Origin: Paractinoplanes aksuensis | GTDB lineage: Bacteria; Actinomycetota; Actinomycetes; Mycobacteriales; Micromonosporaceae | Assembly: GCF_024137025.1 (NCBI RefSeq) | Contig: NZ_JAMYJR010000065.1 | Location: 1-44,379, forward strand | Direction of reading: 5' to 3' | Length of the DNA: 44,379 bases | Shown: in pieces, positions 1-7,737 of the stretch | Position numbering within the stretch: the stretch's first letter is position 1 | How the letters are laid out: each line of letters starts with the position of its first letter | Notes under the pieces: generated by a model | Databases searched by the model: none | What the model was told of the DNA's origin: nothing | Seen by the model: the letters and a program-made list of their open reading frames with translations, nothing else | Translations under genes and position numbers: made by a program

Positions 1-775
1 CGACAGCGATGCGCCACGGCCGTCCCCGGGGCAGCCGGCGAAGCTGGTCGTGCATCAGCTCGCCCAGGTCGGAGGCGTCGCGGCCCGGTGGCGTCCGGTC
101 CGCGACGACCGGGTCGGCTGGCGCGACCACCACGAGCAGGCCGTCCTTGGTCGCCACCAGGACGTCCCGGTCACCGAGGCGGTCGAAGATCACCGCCTCG
201 AGGGCGGTGATCGCGGCGTCGGCGTCGGGCAGCCGGCGGTTGGGCGCGGCCAGGGCGACCTGGTGCGAGCGGGCCAGGTCGAGGCCGAACGGCTCGGCCC
301 GGTCGGCCAGCGCGCCCGGGTCGGAGTCGCCGCGCAACAGGTCGTCGACCAGCTCGCGGCGCAGGGTCTCCTCCCGTCGGACGAGGTCGCGCCGAGCCGC
401 CGCGTACCCGTCGGCCAGGGTCGCCACCGCGTCGTCGATCACCTGCAGCACTGCTGCGGCCGCGGCCCGCACGACCTCGCTGTCGCGGCTGCGCACCACG
501 GCCGGCAGGTCCTGCCACAACCGGCGAGCGGCCGACAGATAGAGCTGCACCACCCGTCCGGCCGACACTCCTTGCTCGGCGGCGCGGCGCCCCAGGCTCT
601 CCACCGCGTCGAGCTCGGCCCGCTTGGGCCGGCGGCCGGTGATGGCGGCATCGGCCAGCAGCGGCAGATAGTCACCGAGCAACTCGACCGGCACACCGCC
701 GGCATCCCGCCCGGCGGCGGACGCGACGTCGGCGAGCCATCGGTCCTCGGGTTGCCCCGCCGCACGCTTCACCAT
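1..775 (-). CDS. CdaR/PucR-type transcriptional regulator, N-terminal part (runs off the window)
   Basis: The gene enters from the right and its 3' end lies beyond base 1, so 258 codons are visible and there is no stop. The reading starts MVKRAAGQPEDRWLADVASA, preceded by GGAG and GAGGG runs; a GTG directly before the ATG is an alternative start. The visible part is helical (a region around residues 75-145 resembling the helical linker of these regulators, with RREETLRRELVDDLL) followed by an alpha/beta segment (FGLDLARSHQVALAAP, DRDVLVATKDGLLVVVAP) typical of the GGDEF-like domain of CdaR/PucR proteins. The C-terminal PucR helix-turn-helix would lie outside the window. The family assignment rests on this architecture; the ligand is unknown. 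Longer frames on the opposite strand here are shadows. Confidence 0.7.
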   Translation of the reverse strand, partial: MVKRAAGQPEDRWLADVASAAGRDAGGVPVELLGDYLPLLADAAITGRRPKRAELDAVESLGRRAAEQGVSAGRVVQLYLSAARRLWQDLPAVVRSRDSEVVRAAAAAVLQVIDDAVATLADGYAAARRDLVRREETLRRELVDDLLRGDSDPGALADRAEPFGLDLARSHQVALAAPNRRLPDADAAITALEAVIFDRLGDRDVLVATKDGLLVVVAPADPVVADRTPPGRDASDLGELMHDQLRRLPRGRPWRIAV

Positions 776-1063
776 CACCGGCCCTCATCTCCGCCGACGC
801 CGGCGTACAGGTCGACGAGCCGGCGCCGCCGACGCTACCGCACGCCGGGCGGCCGGGCCGCTTGCCGCTCAGGGTGGCCGTCACCGTCAACGGCCTCCTC
901 TGCCGCGAGGGCGGCACGGGTACCTTGAGAATCGCCAGTCCCGAAGGGCGGCGACGCCGACCGAGTGTCTCGCACCGGGTTTGATGGAGTCCGCCGCACT
1001 CATCCCCTCCACCCGCCCCCTGTCGCGAGGCGCCACGGGGTGAGCTCGGCTTGAACCTCCAGC
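776..1063. other. No gene seen
   Basis: This stretch between the start of the regulator and the first gene remnant has frames open on several strands. None has a convincing start, ribosome site or recognisable domain. Confidence 0.5.
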
Positions 1064-1165
1064 CGATGAAAGATCTACGCGCTGCCCAGGGACCGGCCGT
1101 CCCGCCCGGGCCGGCATCCTCTACACCGGGGTCGACGAGGTCCCGTTCGTCAGCGGCCCGGCCCA
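1064..1165 (+). pseudogene. Possible remnant of an ATP-binding DUF4143-like protein (C-terminal piece)
   Basis: Reading across a frameshift gives KDLRAAQG followed by AGILYTGVDEVPF. This resembles the C-terminal motif of actinobacterial AAA/DUF4143 proteins (a GIVLYTG-x4-PFGDRLWA type sequence). Only about 30 residues are visible, there is no start, and the frame breaks. The match is from memory of the family and is weak. Confidence 0.25.
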
Positions 1166-1187
1166 ACCCTGCCGACCGGCTGGGCGG

Positions 1188-1445
1188 CTACGCCGACCAC
1201 TCGTAGCCGCCCTGGTTCTCGATCCAGAAGTCCATCTTGCCGTCGGGACGCCGCCGAAGCTCCTCAGGCGGCAGCGGATAGCCCTGGAACGCGATGCCCT
1301 GCTCCCACCCGGCCGCGTCGCGGTGCCAGGTCGCGAGCTCGTCGGGGACGGCCGGATCCAGCTCGCCGGTCCTCCGGTCCCGGTCCGGTTCGCCGTACCA
1401 CCTAGTCAGGAACGCTGAGAGAGATTCACCTCGATCGAACAGATT
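1188..1445 (-). pseudogene. SUKH (SMI1/KNR4)-like protein, internal-to-C-terminal fragment
   Basis: The last 80 or so residues of a minus-strand frame read GESLSAFLTRWYGEP, then PAVPDELATWHRDAAGW, then DGKMDFWIENQGGYEWSA and a stop. The pattern of LP..L..W..... followed by W(I/V)ENQG.Y.W is that of SUKH immunity-like proteins. There is no start of its own: the frame continues upstream without a stop into a histidine-kinase remnant, so two unrelated fragments are joined in one open frame. SUKH genes often guard against polymorphic toxins, but no toxin is seen here. Confidence 0.45.
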
Positions 1446-1524
1446 CCGCATGCACTGCAGTGCAGGAGGGCGGCGAGGGACTGTTTCGGCGGTCTCGAGC
1501 GCGGTGCTGGGTGGCCGAGGCGCA

Positions 1525-2051
1525 TCAGCGCACCGCGGTGTCCTTCCCGGCGGTGGACCATTCGCTCGCGGTGGGCGGGGACGCGGTCGGAAGGCCGGCC
1601 CGAAGGAGTGCGCCACCGCGGGTGGAGCGGGCGACCGTGACCCGGCCGCCGTGGGCGTCAACGACCGCTGCACGATGGACAGCCTGAGACCGGATCCCGG
1701 CCGGGCCCGGGCGCTGTCGGCCCGGTAGAACCGGTCGAACACCCGCGGCGGGTCGACGGCGTCGATGCCTGGTCCGGCGTCGTCGACCTCGAGCACCGCC
1801 GACGCGCCGACGGCATGGAGGCCGACCTGGACCGGCTGGTCCGCGGGAGACCACTTGCCGGCGTTGTCGATGAGGTCGAGCACAGCCCGCTGCAGCGCGG
1901 CGGGACGCCCGCTCACCCACACGGAGCTCCTCACGTCGAGCGCGACCGCTATATCGGGGATGCGCGAACGCGCCCGGGCCGCGGCTTGCTTGCTGCGGGT
2001 GGCGGTCGGTGCCGAGGCGAGCTCTGCTGTATTCCTCCTGTGTAGGCGACT
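1525..2051 (-). pseudogene. Sensor histidine kinase, broken catalytic-domain fragment
   Basis: An HATPase_c domain is recognisable: N box VLDLIDNAGKWSP, G1 box DDAGPGID, F box RVFDRFYRAD and G2 box GSGLRLSIVQ. At about position 1665 the frame breaks; the true continuation, VVDAHGGRVTVARSTRGGALLRAGLP to a stop, lies in another frame ending at 1525. The H box, the sensor and the membrane segments are missing, so this is the C-terminal third of a two-component kinase. No response regulator is adjacent. The second G of the usual GLGLAIV motif is an R, further evidence of decay. Confidence 0.75.
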
Positions 2052-2330
2052 GCGCTCGCCTGCGCATACATTCGCAGCGTCATAGACAAACAACACATCG
2101 TTGCCGGCACTTCGCTTGACGCACTGCTGATCGTGCTGGCCGATCGATGATCTATAGGCCCGGTGAGAGTTCGAGGCGGAGAAAGCCAAGAACGCGATGG
2201 TCGAACTCGGCGGGGCGGTTTGGTTTGCCTGTGCCGATGTCGGCATGCTCAGGGATGGCCGGCACGGTCGCCAAGCCTATCGAGGCCAAGCATCCATTGC
2301 TGACTGTCGGTGTGCGAGCTTGACCATGAA

Positions 2331-2368
2331 GAACCCCGCTCGGGTGAAGTAGTCCCGAGCGGGGGTTC
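2331..2368. terminator. Orphan terminator-like hairpin
   Basis: GAACCCCGCTCGGG (2331-2344) pairs with CCCGAGCGGGGGTTC (2354-2368) across a 9-base loop, with one bulged G. It lies between gene remnants and no intact gene on either strand ends at it, so it probably outlived the gene it served. The A+T-rich stretch 2378-2460 beyond it contains no recognisable gene. Confidence 0.5.
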
Positions 2369-2456
2369 CGGGGAAGCTATTTAAGCGAAATGATAGTATG
2401 TAGGATGGAATGGGTATTGGTCTGAGTCAATCTCCGGACACAACCTCGTCGCATCC

Positions 2457-2691
2457 GTGCATTATTCAACGTACTGGTGGTCAGGTATGCCTGACCACGC
2501 CAATCACTCTTGCGTGACATGGTCAGAACCGGTCACCCTGGTGGGCGGCGCTCGCCATGACAACGGGGCCGCATCGCTGACCGCGATCATGGAAGCACTC
2601 GGCTGGGACCCGGATAGGCGTTTGTACATCCTCGTAAGCCGCGGGCTGATCGCGGTGTTCGCCGACAGCCGCGGCATCTTCCGGCGCACCC
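2457..2691 (+). pseudogene. AbrB-like DNA-binding protein fragment
   Basis: The frame reads LTAIMEALGWDPDRRLYILV then SRGLIAVFADSRGIFRRT. This resembles the N-terminal half of the small AbrB/SpoVT-type proteins that sit immediately upstream of tyrosine integrases in many actinomycetes. The second half (normally a GHLRLPA..RR.CGL motif) is missing: the frame runs straight into integrase sequence. The upstream part (2457-2545) has no recognisable start or ribosome site. Confidence 0.4.
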
Positions 2692-2814
2692 GTGCGTCCC
2701 AAGGCTCCGATGTTCGCCGAGTATGTGCCCATGGTTTCGGCGTCGGTCTCACCGGGGCTGCGCCGGGCCTACGGCACGTACTGGAATCGCGCCGTTCAGC
2801 GCTGGGGCACCCGC
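2692..2814 (+). pseudogene. Tyrosine recombinase (integrase), N-terminal stub
   Basis: From a GTG at 2692 the frame gives MRPKAPMFAEYVPMVSASVS followed by PGLRRAYGTYWNRAVQRWGTR. This is the start of the SAM-like core-binding domain of phage-type integrases. Homology stops abruptly at about 2814; the catalytic R...HxxR...Y domain is absent. With the preceding AbrB-like piece it marks the scar of a deleted integrative element. Confidence 0.6.
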
Positions 2815-2843
2815 GCTCCCGGCCGAGGTGATCGCACCACCCG

Positions 2844-3386
2844 TCAGCGAGGTGGGGGCGGCTCTTCCGGGTGGACCGGTGCTTCCGACCGAACGGCGAG
2901 CAGTCGGCTGGGCACGGCGACCAGCGCGTACAGGGCGGCCACCCGGATGGCCAGGGCCCGGTGCGGATGAGGGTGGCCGTTCCGGGTGAGGCGGGCCAGC
3001 CAGCGCCGTTCCAGATAACGGCTCGCCATGGTGGTGCCGACCGTCACCGCGGCGGCGGCGGTCAGTGCGGTGCCGACCGCGACGGCCCGCCGGCGGGATG
3101 AGCCGTCGTTGTCGGGCGGTTCGGCGGCGGGAAGTCGAATGCCCACGTCGACGTAAGGGAGGCGGGGGCTGTCCGTTGGGGTCACCGCTGCGGAGCGATC
3201 GGCGCGAAGACCCGGGATCGTCGTGGCGGCGATCGCCGCGGCCAGCGCGGTCCGGGCGAGGCGGCGGCGGGCCGGTGGCAGTTCGGCGGCGGCGATCCAG
3301 CCGGCTGCGGACGCCACGTCGAGGCCGGCCTCGACGAGTGCGCGCAGGTAGGGGCGCCACGGGACGCCGTTCGGGTGGCTCGTCAT
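2844..3386 (-). CDS. Hypothetical membrane protein
   Basis: The protein has 180 residues from an ATG at 3386 (a TTG lies directly before it). Two to three hydrophobic segments are visible: AALAAAIAATTIPG region near residues 48-60, AVAVGTALTAAAAVTVGTTM in the middle, and RVAALYALVAVPSRLLAV near the C-terminus. The start is hydrophilic (MTSHPNGVPWRPYLRALVEA) and the tail is proline-rich. I do not recognise the family. It lies 73 bases downstream of the fused oxidoreductase on the same strand and may be cotranscribed with it. Confidence 0.6.
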   Translation of the reverse strand: MTSHPNGVPWRPYLRALVEAGLDVASAAGWIAAAELPPARRRLARTALAAAIAATTIPGLRADRSAAVTPTDSPRLPYVDVGIRLPAAEPPDNDGSSRRRAVAVGTALTAAAAVTVGTTMASRYLERRWLARLTRNGHPHPHRALAIRVAALYALVAVPSRLLAVRSEAPVHPEEPPPPR

Positions 3387-3459
3387 CAATTCACGATACG
3401 GACCACGGTCAACTGCCCGGGCCAGGATCGGCGGCTGGGGCGCGTTCTTTCCACCGGGA

Positions 3460-5040
3460 TCAGGGGGCCGATGTGCGAACCGCGCGCAGGATCACGTCGG
3501 TGACGTGATGAGTGCTGATCGCGCCGGTGGGCCGGGCCCGGGTCTCGTGCACGTCGATCCGCCAGTCCTTGGAGCTTTCGAGTGCGGCGCGGATCTCGTC
3601 GATGCCTACGTATGCGTCCGGGTCGAAGATCCAGGTTTGCTCGGCGGGGTTGTGTTCGGTCGGGCGGTGGGTCAGGTCGTGCCCGACGACGAGCAGCGTG
3701 CCGCCGACGGCGACGGCTGCGAGCAGGTTGTGCAGGCCGCGCTGGTCGGGTGTGCGGTGGAACGAGCCGTACTGGAGCGACACGAGGTCGTAGGTCTCAT
3801 TGCCGTACGGTGTGATGTCGTTGGCGTCGCTCCGGAGCGTGCGTACGTCGAGTCCTCGGCGTTCGGCTTCGGTGCGGATCCGGGCCAGCGCGTTGCCGGA
3901 GATGTCGGTCGCGGTCACCTGCCACCCGTGCTCGGCGAGCCAGATCGCGTCCGCGCCTTCGCCGGCGCCGACGTCCAGCGCGCGTCCGGCCGGCAGTTCG
4001 CTTGTCTCGGCGGTCATCGTGCCGTTCGGGTTCGCGCTCCACATCCGTTCCTGCTCGGCGTAGCGCGCGTCCCATTCCTGTTCCCGGCCGGACGGGCGGG
4101 CGTGGGCGGCGATGTCTTCGGCGGCCAGGCTGAAGGCGACCTGCGCGCCGACGAAGGCGCCGTGGGCGGCCGCCGCGATGACCTGCTGCCCGGCGCCGGT
4201 GAGATTGCCGGCGGCGAAGAATCCGTCGACGTTCGTACGCCCGGTGGGGTCGGCCGCGACGATGTCGCCGAGCCCGCTCGGATGCGGTGCCGTGGCGACG
4301 TCGAGACCGCGGAACGCCTCGGTCCGGGCGTGGAACGTCGTACCCGTGAGCACGGCGTCGGCCGGCAGGGCGCGCCCGTCGTCGAGTTCGACGGACAGTG
4401 GTGCGTCCGTGCCGTCGGACACCCGCCGGACCCGGGTGGTGAGCACGGTGACGCCGGTTGCGGCGAGGTTGTCGGCGGTCGTCTGGTCGATGCCGGTGGC
4501 GTCGTGGATGACGATGGTGAGCCGGTCGGTCAGGTGGCGCATGAGCGACGCGGGGTGCAGGCCGATCGGCGTGCTGACGATGTGCACGACGCGTTGATCG
4601 CGGACCTCGTAGCCGTGGCAGAACGGGCAGTGGATGACCTGGCGTCCCCATCGTTCGGCGAGTCCGGGGATGTCGGGCAGGTCGTCGGCCACCCCGGTGG
4701 CGGCGACGACCCGGCGGGCGACGAGTGTGTGCCCGCCGGTCAGGTCCAGGTGGAACCCGTCGTCCTTGCGGCGGACGTCGACGACTCGGCCGGCGAGGAT
4801 CTCACCGCCATAGCTGCGCACCTCGTCGCGGCCGATGGCGCGCATCCCGGCCGGGGGTGTGCCTTCCCGGCCGAGGTAGCCGTGCATGTGTTCGGCGGGG
4901 GCGTTCTGGGGTGTGTCGTCATCGACGACGAGGACGGAGCGCTGCTGCCGGACGAGCTGCAAAGCGGCGGCGAGGCCGGCGGCCGAGCCGCCGATCACGG
5001 CGACGTCACAGGTGCGGACGAGGGTGGGTGTCTCGGTCAT
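3460..5040 (-). CDS. Fused FAD-dependent oxidoreductase / class I SAM methyltransferase
   Basis: A two-domain protein of 526 residues. Residues 10-310 form a thioredoxin-reductase-like flavoprotein: FAD motif VIGGSAAG (15-22), a CPFC pair at 138-141 in the position of the TrxR redox cysteines, and GFFAAGN near 273-279 as the second FAD contact. Residues 320-526 form a Rossmann methyltransferase with SAM motif I ALDVGAGEGADA (354-365) and TATDISGNAL as motif II. Fusions of this kind are known in actinomycetes and annotated as bifunctional; the substrate is not known. An adjacent divergent XRE-cupin regulator (start 5099) is the likely regulator. The start ATG at 5040 is kept although its ribosome site is poor. 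Confidence 0.9.
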   Translation of the reverse strand: MTETPTLVRTCDVAVIGGSAAGLAAALQLVRQQRSVLVVDDDTPQNAPAEHMHGYLGREGTPPAGMRAIGRDEVRSYGGEILAGRVVDVRRKDDGFHLDLTGGHTLVARRVVAATGVADDLPDIPGLAERWGRQVIHCPFCHGYEVRDQRVVHIVSTPIGLHPASLMRHLTDRLTIVIHDATGIDQTTADNLAATGVTVLTTRVRRVSDGTDAPLSVELDDGRALPADAVLTGTTFHARTEAFRGLDVATAPHPSGLGDIVAADPTGRTNVDGFFAAGNLTGAGQQVIAAAAHGAFVGAQVAFSLAAEDIAAHARPSGREQEWDARYAEQERMWSANPNGTMTAETSELPAGRALDVGAGEGADAIWLAEHGWQVTATDISGNALARIRTEAERRGLDVRTLRSDANDITPYGNETYDLVSLQYGSFHRTPDQRGLHNLLAAVAVGGTLLVVGHDLTHRPTEHNPAEQTWIFDPDAYVGIDEIRAALESSKDWRIDVHETRARPTGAISTHHVTDVILRAVRTSAP

Positions 5041-5070
5041 GATGCTCAGCCTAGGAGCGCCTTTCTAAAA

Positions 5071-5107
5071 CTGACAGGCGTCTTGCGGAAATAGCAAAGT
5101 GTGTCAG
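5071..5107. promoter_or_regulatory. Candidate operator between the oxidoreductase and its XRE-cupin regulator
   Basis: CTGACA (5071-5076) and TGTCAG (5102-5107) form an inverted repeat. A second, nested imperfect repeat, CTTGC/GCAAAG, lies between them around GGAAATA. The sites lie in the intergenic region shared by the divergent genes and overlap the regulator's start region, as expected for autoregulation. No footprint or homologue was compared. Confidence 0.35.
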
Positions 5108-5674
5108 GGTGGGAGGGTGTTTGACGCAGACGTCGTGGAGCATCTGGTTCGCGCCCGGCTCCGAAGCCTCCGGACCACGCTCGGGTACTCGCTCGACGAT
5201 CTCGCGGCGCGGGCGAACCTCAGCGCGTCGACGATCAGCCGGGTCGAGACGGGCAAGCGGGCGCTGAGCCTCGATGTGCTCCTCCCGCTCGCCAATGCGC
5301 TCCAGCTGAGCCTGGACGCACTGTTCGAGTCGGCGGCCGACGACGATGTCGTGATCCGGCCGGTGCAGCACCGGTCCAAGTCCGTGACGACGTGGCAACT
5401 GAACCGCATCGACGGGCGCACCCTGGCCGTGAAGACCCGGCTCGAACCCGACGACTCGCCGCCGTCGCAGCGGGTGCACCCGGGCCACGACTGGTTCTTC
5501 GTACTCGAAGGGCGGGTGCTGCTGTGGCTCGGTGACCGCCGGATCGAGGTCGTCGCGGGCGAGGCGGCCGAGTTCTCGACGATGACCCCGCACTCGAAGG
5601 CCGCGATCGGCGGGCCGGCCGAGCTGATCGAGGTGTTCGACCGCGAGGGGCAGCGCGCCCACGTCCACCACTGA
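5099..5674 (+). CDS. XRE-family regulator with C-terminal cupin domain
   Basis: Residues 15-65 form a lambda-repressor-type helix-turn-helix (SLDDLAARANLSASTISRVE). Residues 120-185 form a small cupin barrel (HPGHDWFFVLEGRVLLWLG, then AEFSTMTPHSKAAI), which usually binds a small ligand or metal. The start is uncertain: GTG 5099 has a weak GGAAA upstream, while GTG 5117 has a GGGAGG directly against it, too close to work normally. It is divergent from the fused oxidoreductase/methyltransferase and probably controls it. Confidence 0.9.
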   Translation: MCQGGRVFDADVVEHLVRARLRSLRTTLGYSLDDLAARANLSASTISRVETGKRALSLDVLLPLANALQLSLDALFESAADDDVVIRPVQHRSKSVTTWQLNRIDGRTLAVKTRLEPDDSPPSQRVHPGHDWFFVLEGRVLLWLGDRRIEVVAGEAAEFSTMTPHSKAAIGGPAELIEVFDREGQRAHVHH

Positions 5675-5695
5675 ACCCCGGATCGGGATGGCGCC

Positions 5696-5887
5696 ATGAT
5701 CGGCGTGACCGCTGAGGAGCATGCTGCCCGCGCCGCCGAACTCGTCGGCGAAGCCGAACGTCTTTACCAGATTTGCCTGGTCGATTATCAGACCAACATC
5801 AACGTGGACGACCGTGACCTGCGCTCGGTCCCGGTAGTGCGCGCGGCCGGGCTGGAGCCGACGATAGCGACGCAGATTCCTTGCTGA
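5696..5887 (+). CDS. Small hypothetical protein
   Basis: A 63-residue protein (MIGVTAEEHAARAAELVGEA...) with a helical, acidic N-terminal half and no signal peptide or membrane segment. It starts 22 bases after the XRE-cupin gene on the same strand. The C-terminal end (LEPTIATQIPC) looks unrelated to the regular helical part, so the gene may be truncated. I do not recognise a family. Confidence 0.4.
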   Translation: MIGVTAEEHAARAAELVGEAERLYQICLVDYQTNINVDDRDLRSVPVVRAAGLEPTIATQIPC

Positions 5888-5969
5888 GGTGAACGTGATC
5901 CTCGCCGGTCCCCGACGGACCGCGGCTCTCCGATCTTGCTGCCCGAGCCGCGATTCGTCGGGACGGTGA

Positions 5970-6416
5970 TCAGTGCTCGTCGTAGTGGCCCTGATGGGCT
6001 ACGTGCCGGTGCCCGTCGTGGACGTAGTCGATGTGGTCGCCGTGGGTGACCGACTCGTGCCCGCAGTCGGTGCCGTGGACGTGGTCGTGAGCTTCGGCGG
6101 TCACGTGCGCCTCGGTGCTGCACTCGTCGTAGTGTCCGCCGTGGTCGGCGTGCACGTGGCCGTCGTGCAGGTAGTCGACGTGGCCGTCATGGGTGACCGC
6201 CACGTGGCCGCAGTCGTCGCCGTGGCGGTGCTGGTGCTCCTCGGCGGTCGTGTGGGAGCCGGTCTGACACTCGTCGTAGTGGCCGTCGTGGGCGAAGTGC
6301 CGGTGGCCGTCGTGGACGTAATCCACGTGGCCGACGTGCACGGCGGCAGGGTGGCCGCACTCGGTGCCGTGGACGTGTCCGTGAGTCTGGTGAATTTCGT
6401 GCAAGGTGTCGGTCAT
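5970..6416 (-). CDS. Histidine-rich triple-repeat metal-binding protein
   Basis: 148 residues, of which I count 38 histidines (26%), with 5 Cys and many Asp/Glu. Three repeats of about 45-50 residues share the pattern H.H.HG..CGH..V.H..H.DY.HDGH.H..H.GHYDE, linked by short TTAEE/TAEA segments. There is no signal peptide or membrane segment, so it should be cytoplasmic. ATG 6416 is preferred over ATG 6419 because the GGGAAA run is better spaced from it. It lies 220 bases downstream of the CDF zinc exporter on the same strand, which suggests a Zn (or Ni/Co) storage, buffering or chaperone role. The family is not one I can name. Confidence 0.85.
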   Translation of the reverse strand: MTDTLHEIHQTHGHVHGTECGHPAAVHVGHVDYVHDGHRHFAHDGHYDECQTGSHTTAEEHQHRHGDDCGHVAVTHDGHVDYLHDGHVHADHGGHYDECSTEAHVTAEAHDHVHGTDCGHESVTHGDHIDYVHDGHRHVAHQGHYDEH

Positions 6417-6419
6417 CAT

Positions 6420-6636
6420 TTTCCCGTCGTCGTGGATCGAGCAAACCCTAACATGCAACCATCCGCATATTGCAAGACGCGCATATTATGAGATCGCTCC
6501 GATCCCGGGCGGTCTTCGTGGTGACCAGGGGTATCGGACGTTTGCTGTGCGGATGTGGTTTCCGGTTGAGGCCGGCTGTTGCGCCCTGCGGGGTTCATCG
6601 CCGCTTCACCCGGCTGCCCAAGCGATCCATGGTCCG
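6420..6636. other. Intergenic region upstream of the histidine-rich gene
   Basis: It contains an A+T-rich patch (about 6445-6490) in otherwise GC-rich DNA. GCATATT occurs twice (6465-6471 and 6481-6487) and TGCAA/TTGCA form an inverted repeat. This patch is the likely promoter and could be an operator for a metal sensor. No gene is visible. Confidence 0.35.
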
Positions 6637-7620
6637 TCAGTGCTGGTGAGTGTGGGCAGAGACGGGAGCCTCGCTGCGGTGTACCGGACCGCAGCGCTCG
6701 AGTCCGGCCGATTCGGTGATGTCGGCGACGTGGTCCACCTGCAAGGTGGTGTGCTGGATGTCGTGCCGGACCCGCAGCAACTCCTCCAGGCGGATGCGGC
6801 TGGTATGGCAGTCCGCGTGGTCGGCGACGATCACGTGTGCGGACAGCGCCGCCTGCTCGGAGGTGATCTGCCACAGGTGCAGGTCATGTATCTCGTCGAC
6901 GGCGGGGACGGCCGCCAGCTCGGCGCCGAGGGCGTCGACGTCCGTACCGGCCGGCGCTGCTTCGAGCAGGATGCGCCCGGAGTCACGGATGAGCCGGGCC
7001 CCGGCGGTCACCATGAGCACGACGACGACCAGCGTCGCGATCGCGTCGGCGCGGGTGAACCCGGTGAGCACGACGACCACGCCGCCGATGAGGGTGGCGA
7101 CGAAGGCGAACAGGTCGTTGAGCAGGTGCTGGAATGCACCCTCCACGTTCAGGCTCGTCCGGTTCGCCCGCGACATGCTCCAGGCCGCAGCGATGTTGAC
7201 CACGACGCCGATCGAGGCGGTGATGAGAACGAGCTCGCCGGCGATCGGCGGCGGATGCACCAGGCGCTCGACGGCTTCGTAGGCGAGCCAGCAGCCCAGC
7301 AGCACGAGAGTCAGACCATTGGCCTGCGCGGAGAGGATCTCGGCCCGCTGGAGACCGAAAGTGAAGCCTCCCTGGGGCGGGCGCGCGGCCAGCCTCATCG
7401 CGATCAGAGCCAGGATGATCGCGGCGACGTCGGTCAGCAGGTGCGCCGCATCGGACAGCAGGGCCAGGGAGCCGGAGACGATTCCGGCCACGACCTCACC
7501 GGCCATCAGCAACGAGATGAGGACCAGCGCGATGACCAGCCAGCGCCGGTCGGCATCGGCGCGGACGCTGTGGTCATGCGCGCCGTGACTGCCATGGTGG
7601 TGGTGAAGGTGGCCGGCCAT
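6637..7620 (-). CDS. Cation diffusion facilitator, zinc exporter type (CzcD/ZitB-like)
   Basis: 327 residues. It begins with a His cluster (MAGHLHHHHGSHGAHDHS), followed by six hydrophobic segments. The CDF metal site is present: SDAAHLLTD in TM2 and LNDLFAFVA in TM5, the HxxxD/DxxxD arrangement of zinc transporters. The C-terminal cytoplasmic domain (from about residue 225: LAAVPAVDEIHDLHLWQIT) and a further His-rich tail (SAHTHQH) follow. The start has an excellent GAGGAGG ribosome site. Role: proton-driven efflux of Zn2+ (or Co/Cd) from the cytoplasm. It lies between the His-rich protein and the zinc-type ABC cluster. Confidence 0.93.
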   Translation of the reverse strand: MAGHLHHHHGSHGAHDHSVRADADRRWLVIALVLISLLMAGEVVAGIVSGSLALLSDAAHLLTDVAAIILALIAMRLAARPPQGGFTFGLQRAEILSAQANGLTLVLLGCWLAYEAVERLVHPPPIAGELVLITASIGVVVNIAAAWSMSRANRTSLNVEGAFQHLLNDLFAFVATLIGGVVVVLTGFTRADAIATLVVVVLMVTAGARLIRDSGRILLEAAPAGTDVDALGAELAAVPAVDEIHDLHLWQITSEQAALSAHVIVADHADCHTSRIRLEELLRVRHDIQHTTLQVDHVADITESAGLERCGPVHRSEAPVSAHTHQH

Positions 7621-7696
7621 GTCCCTCCTCGGACCCCGTACGCCCTCATGTTTTCACCTTTGCGGCGGGTATGCGGCGATCTCGCGCGAGCCGGTT

Positions 7697-7732
7697 CCGG
7701 GTGAGCGTCCCGCGAAGGGGCCGCTCACCCGG
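7697..7732 (-). terminator. Terminator of the choice-of-anchor M / ABC cluster
   Basis: CCGGGTGAGCG (7697-7707) pairs perfectly with CGCTCACCCGG (7722-7732) around a 14-base loop. It starts five bases beyond the stop of the broken last gene (7738) and separates the cluster from the CDF gene promoter. Confidence 0.6.
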
Positions 7733-7737
7733 ACTCG

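Noticed and set aside
3505..5094. A 529-codon frame opposite the fused oxidoreductase
   Set aside because: It is a compositional shadow: the minus-strand product has clear FAD and SAM motifs, while this frame has none and no ribosome site.
6465..6487. GCATATT direct repeats as a defined metal-sensor operator
   Set aside because: Two copies of a 7-mer in an A+T-rich promoter patch are not enough to name a regulator.
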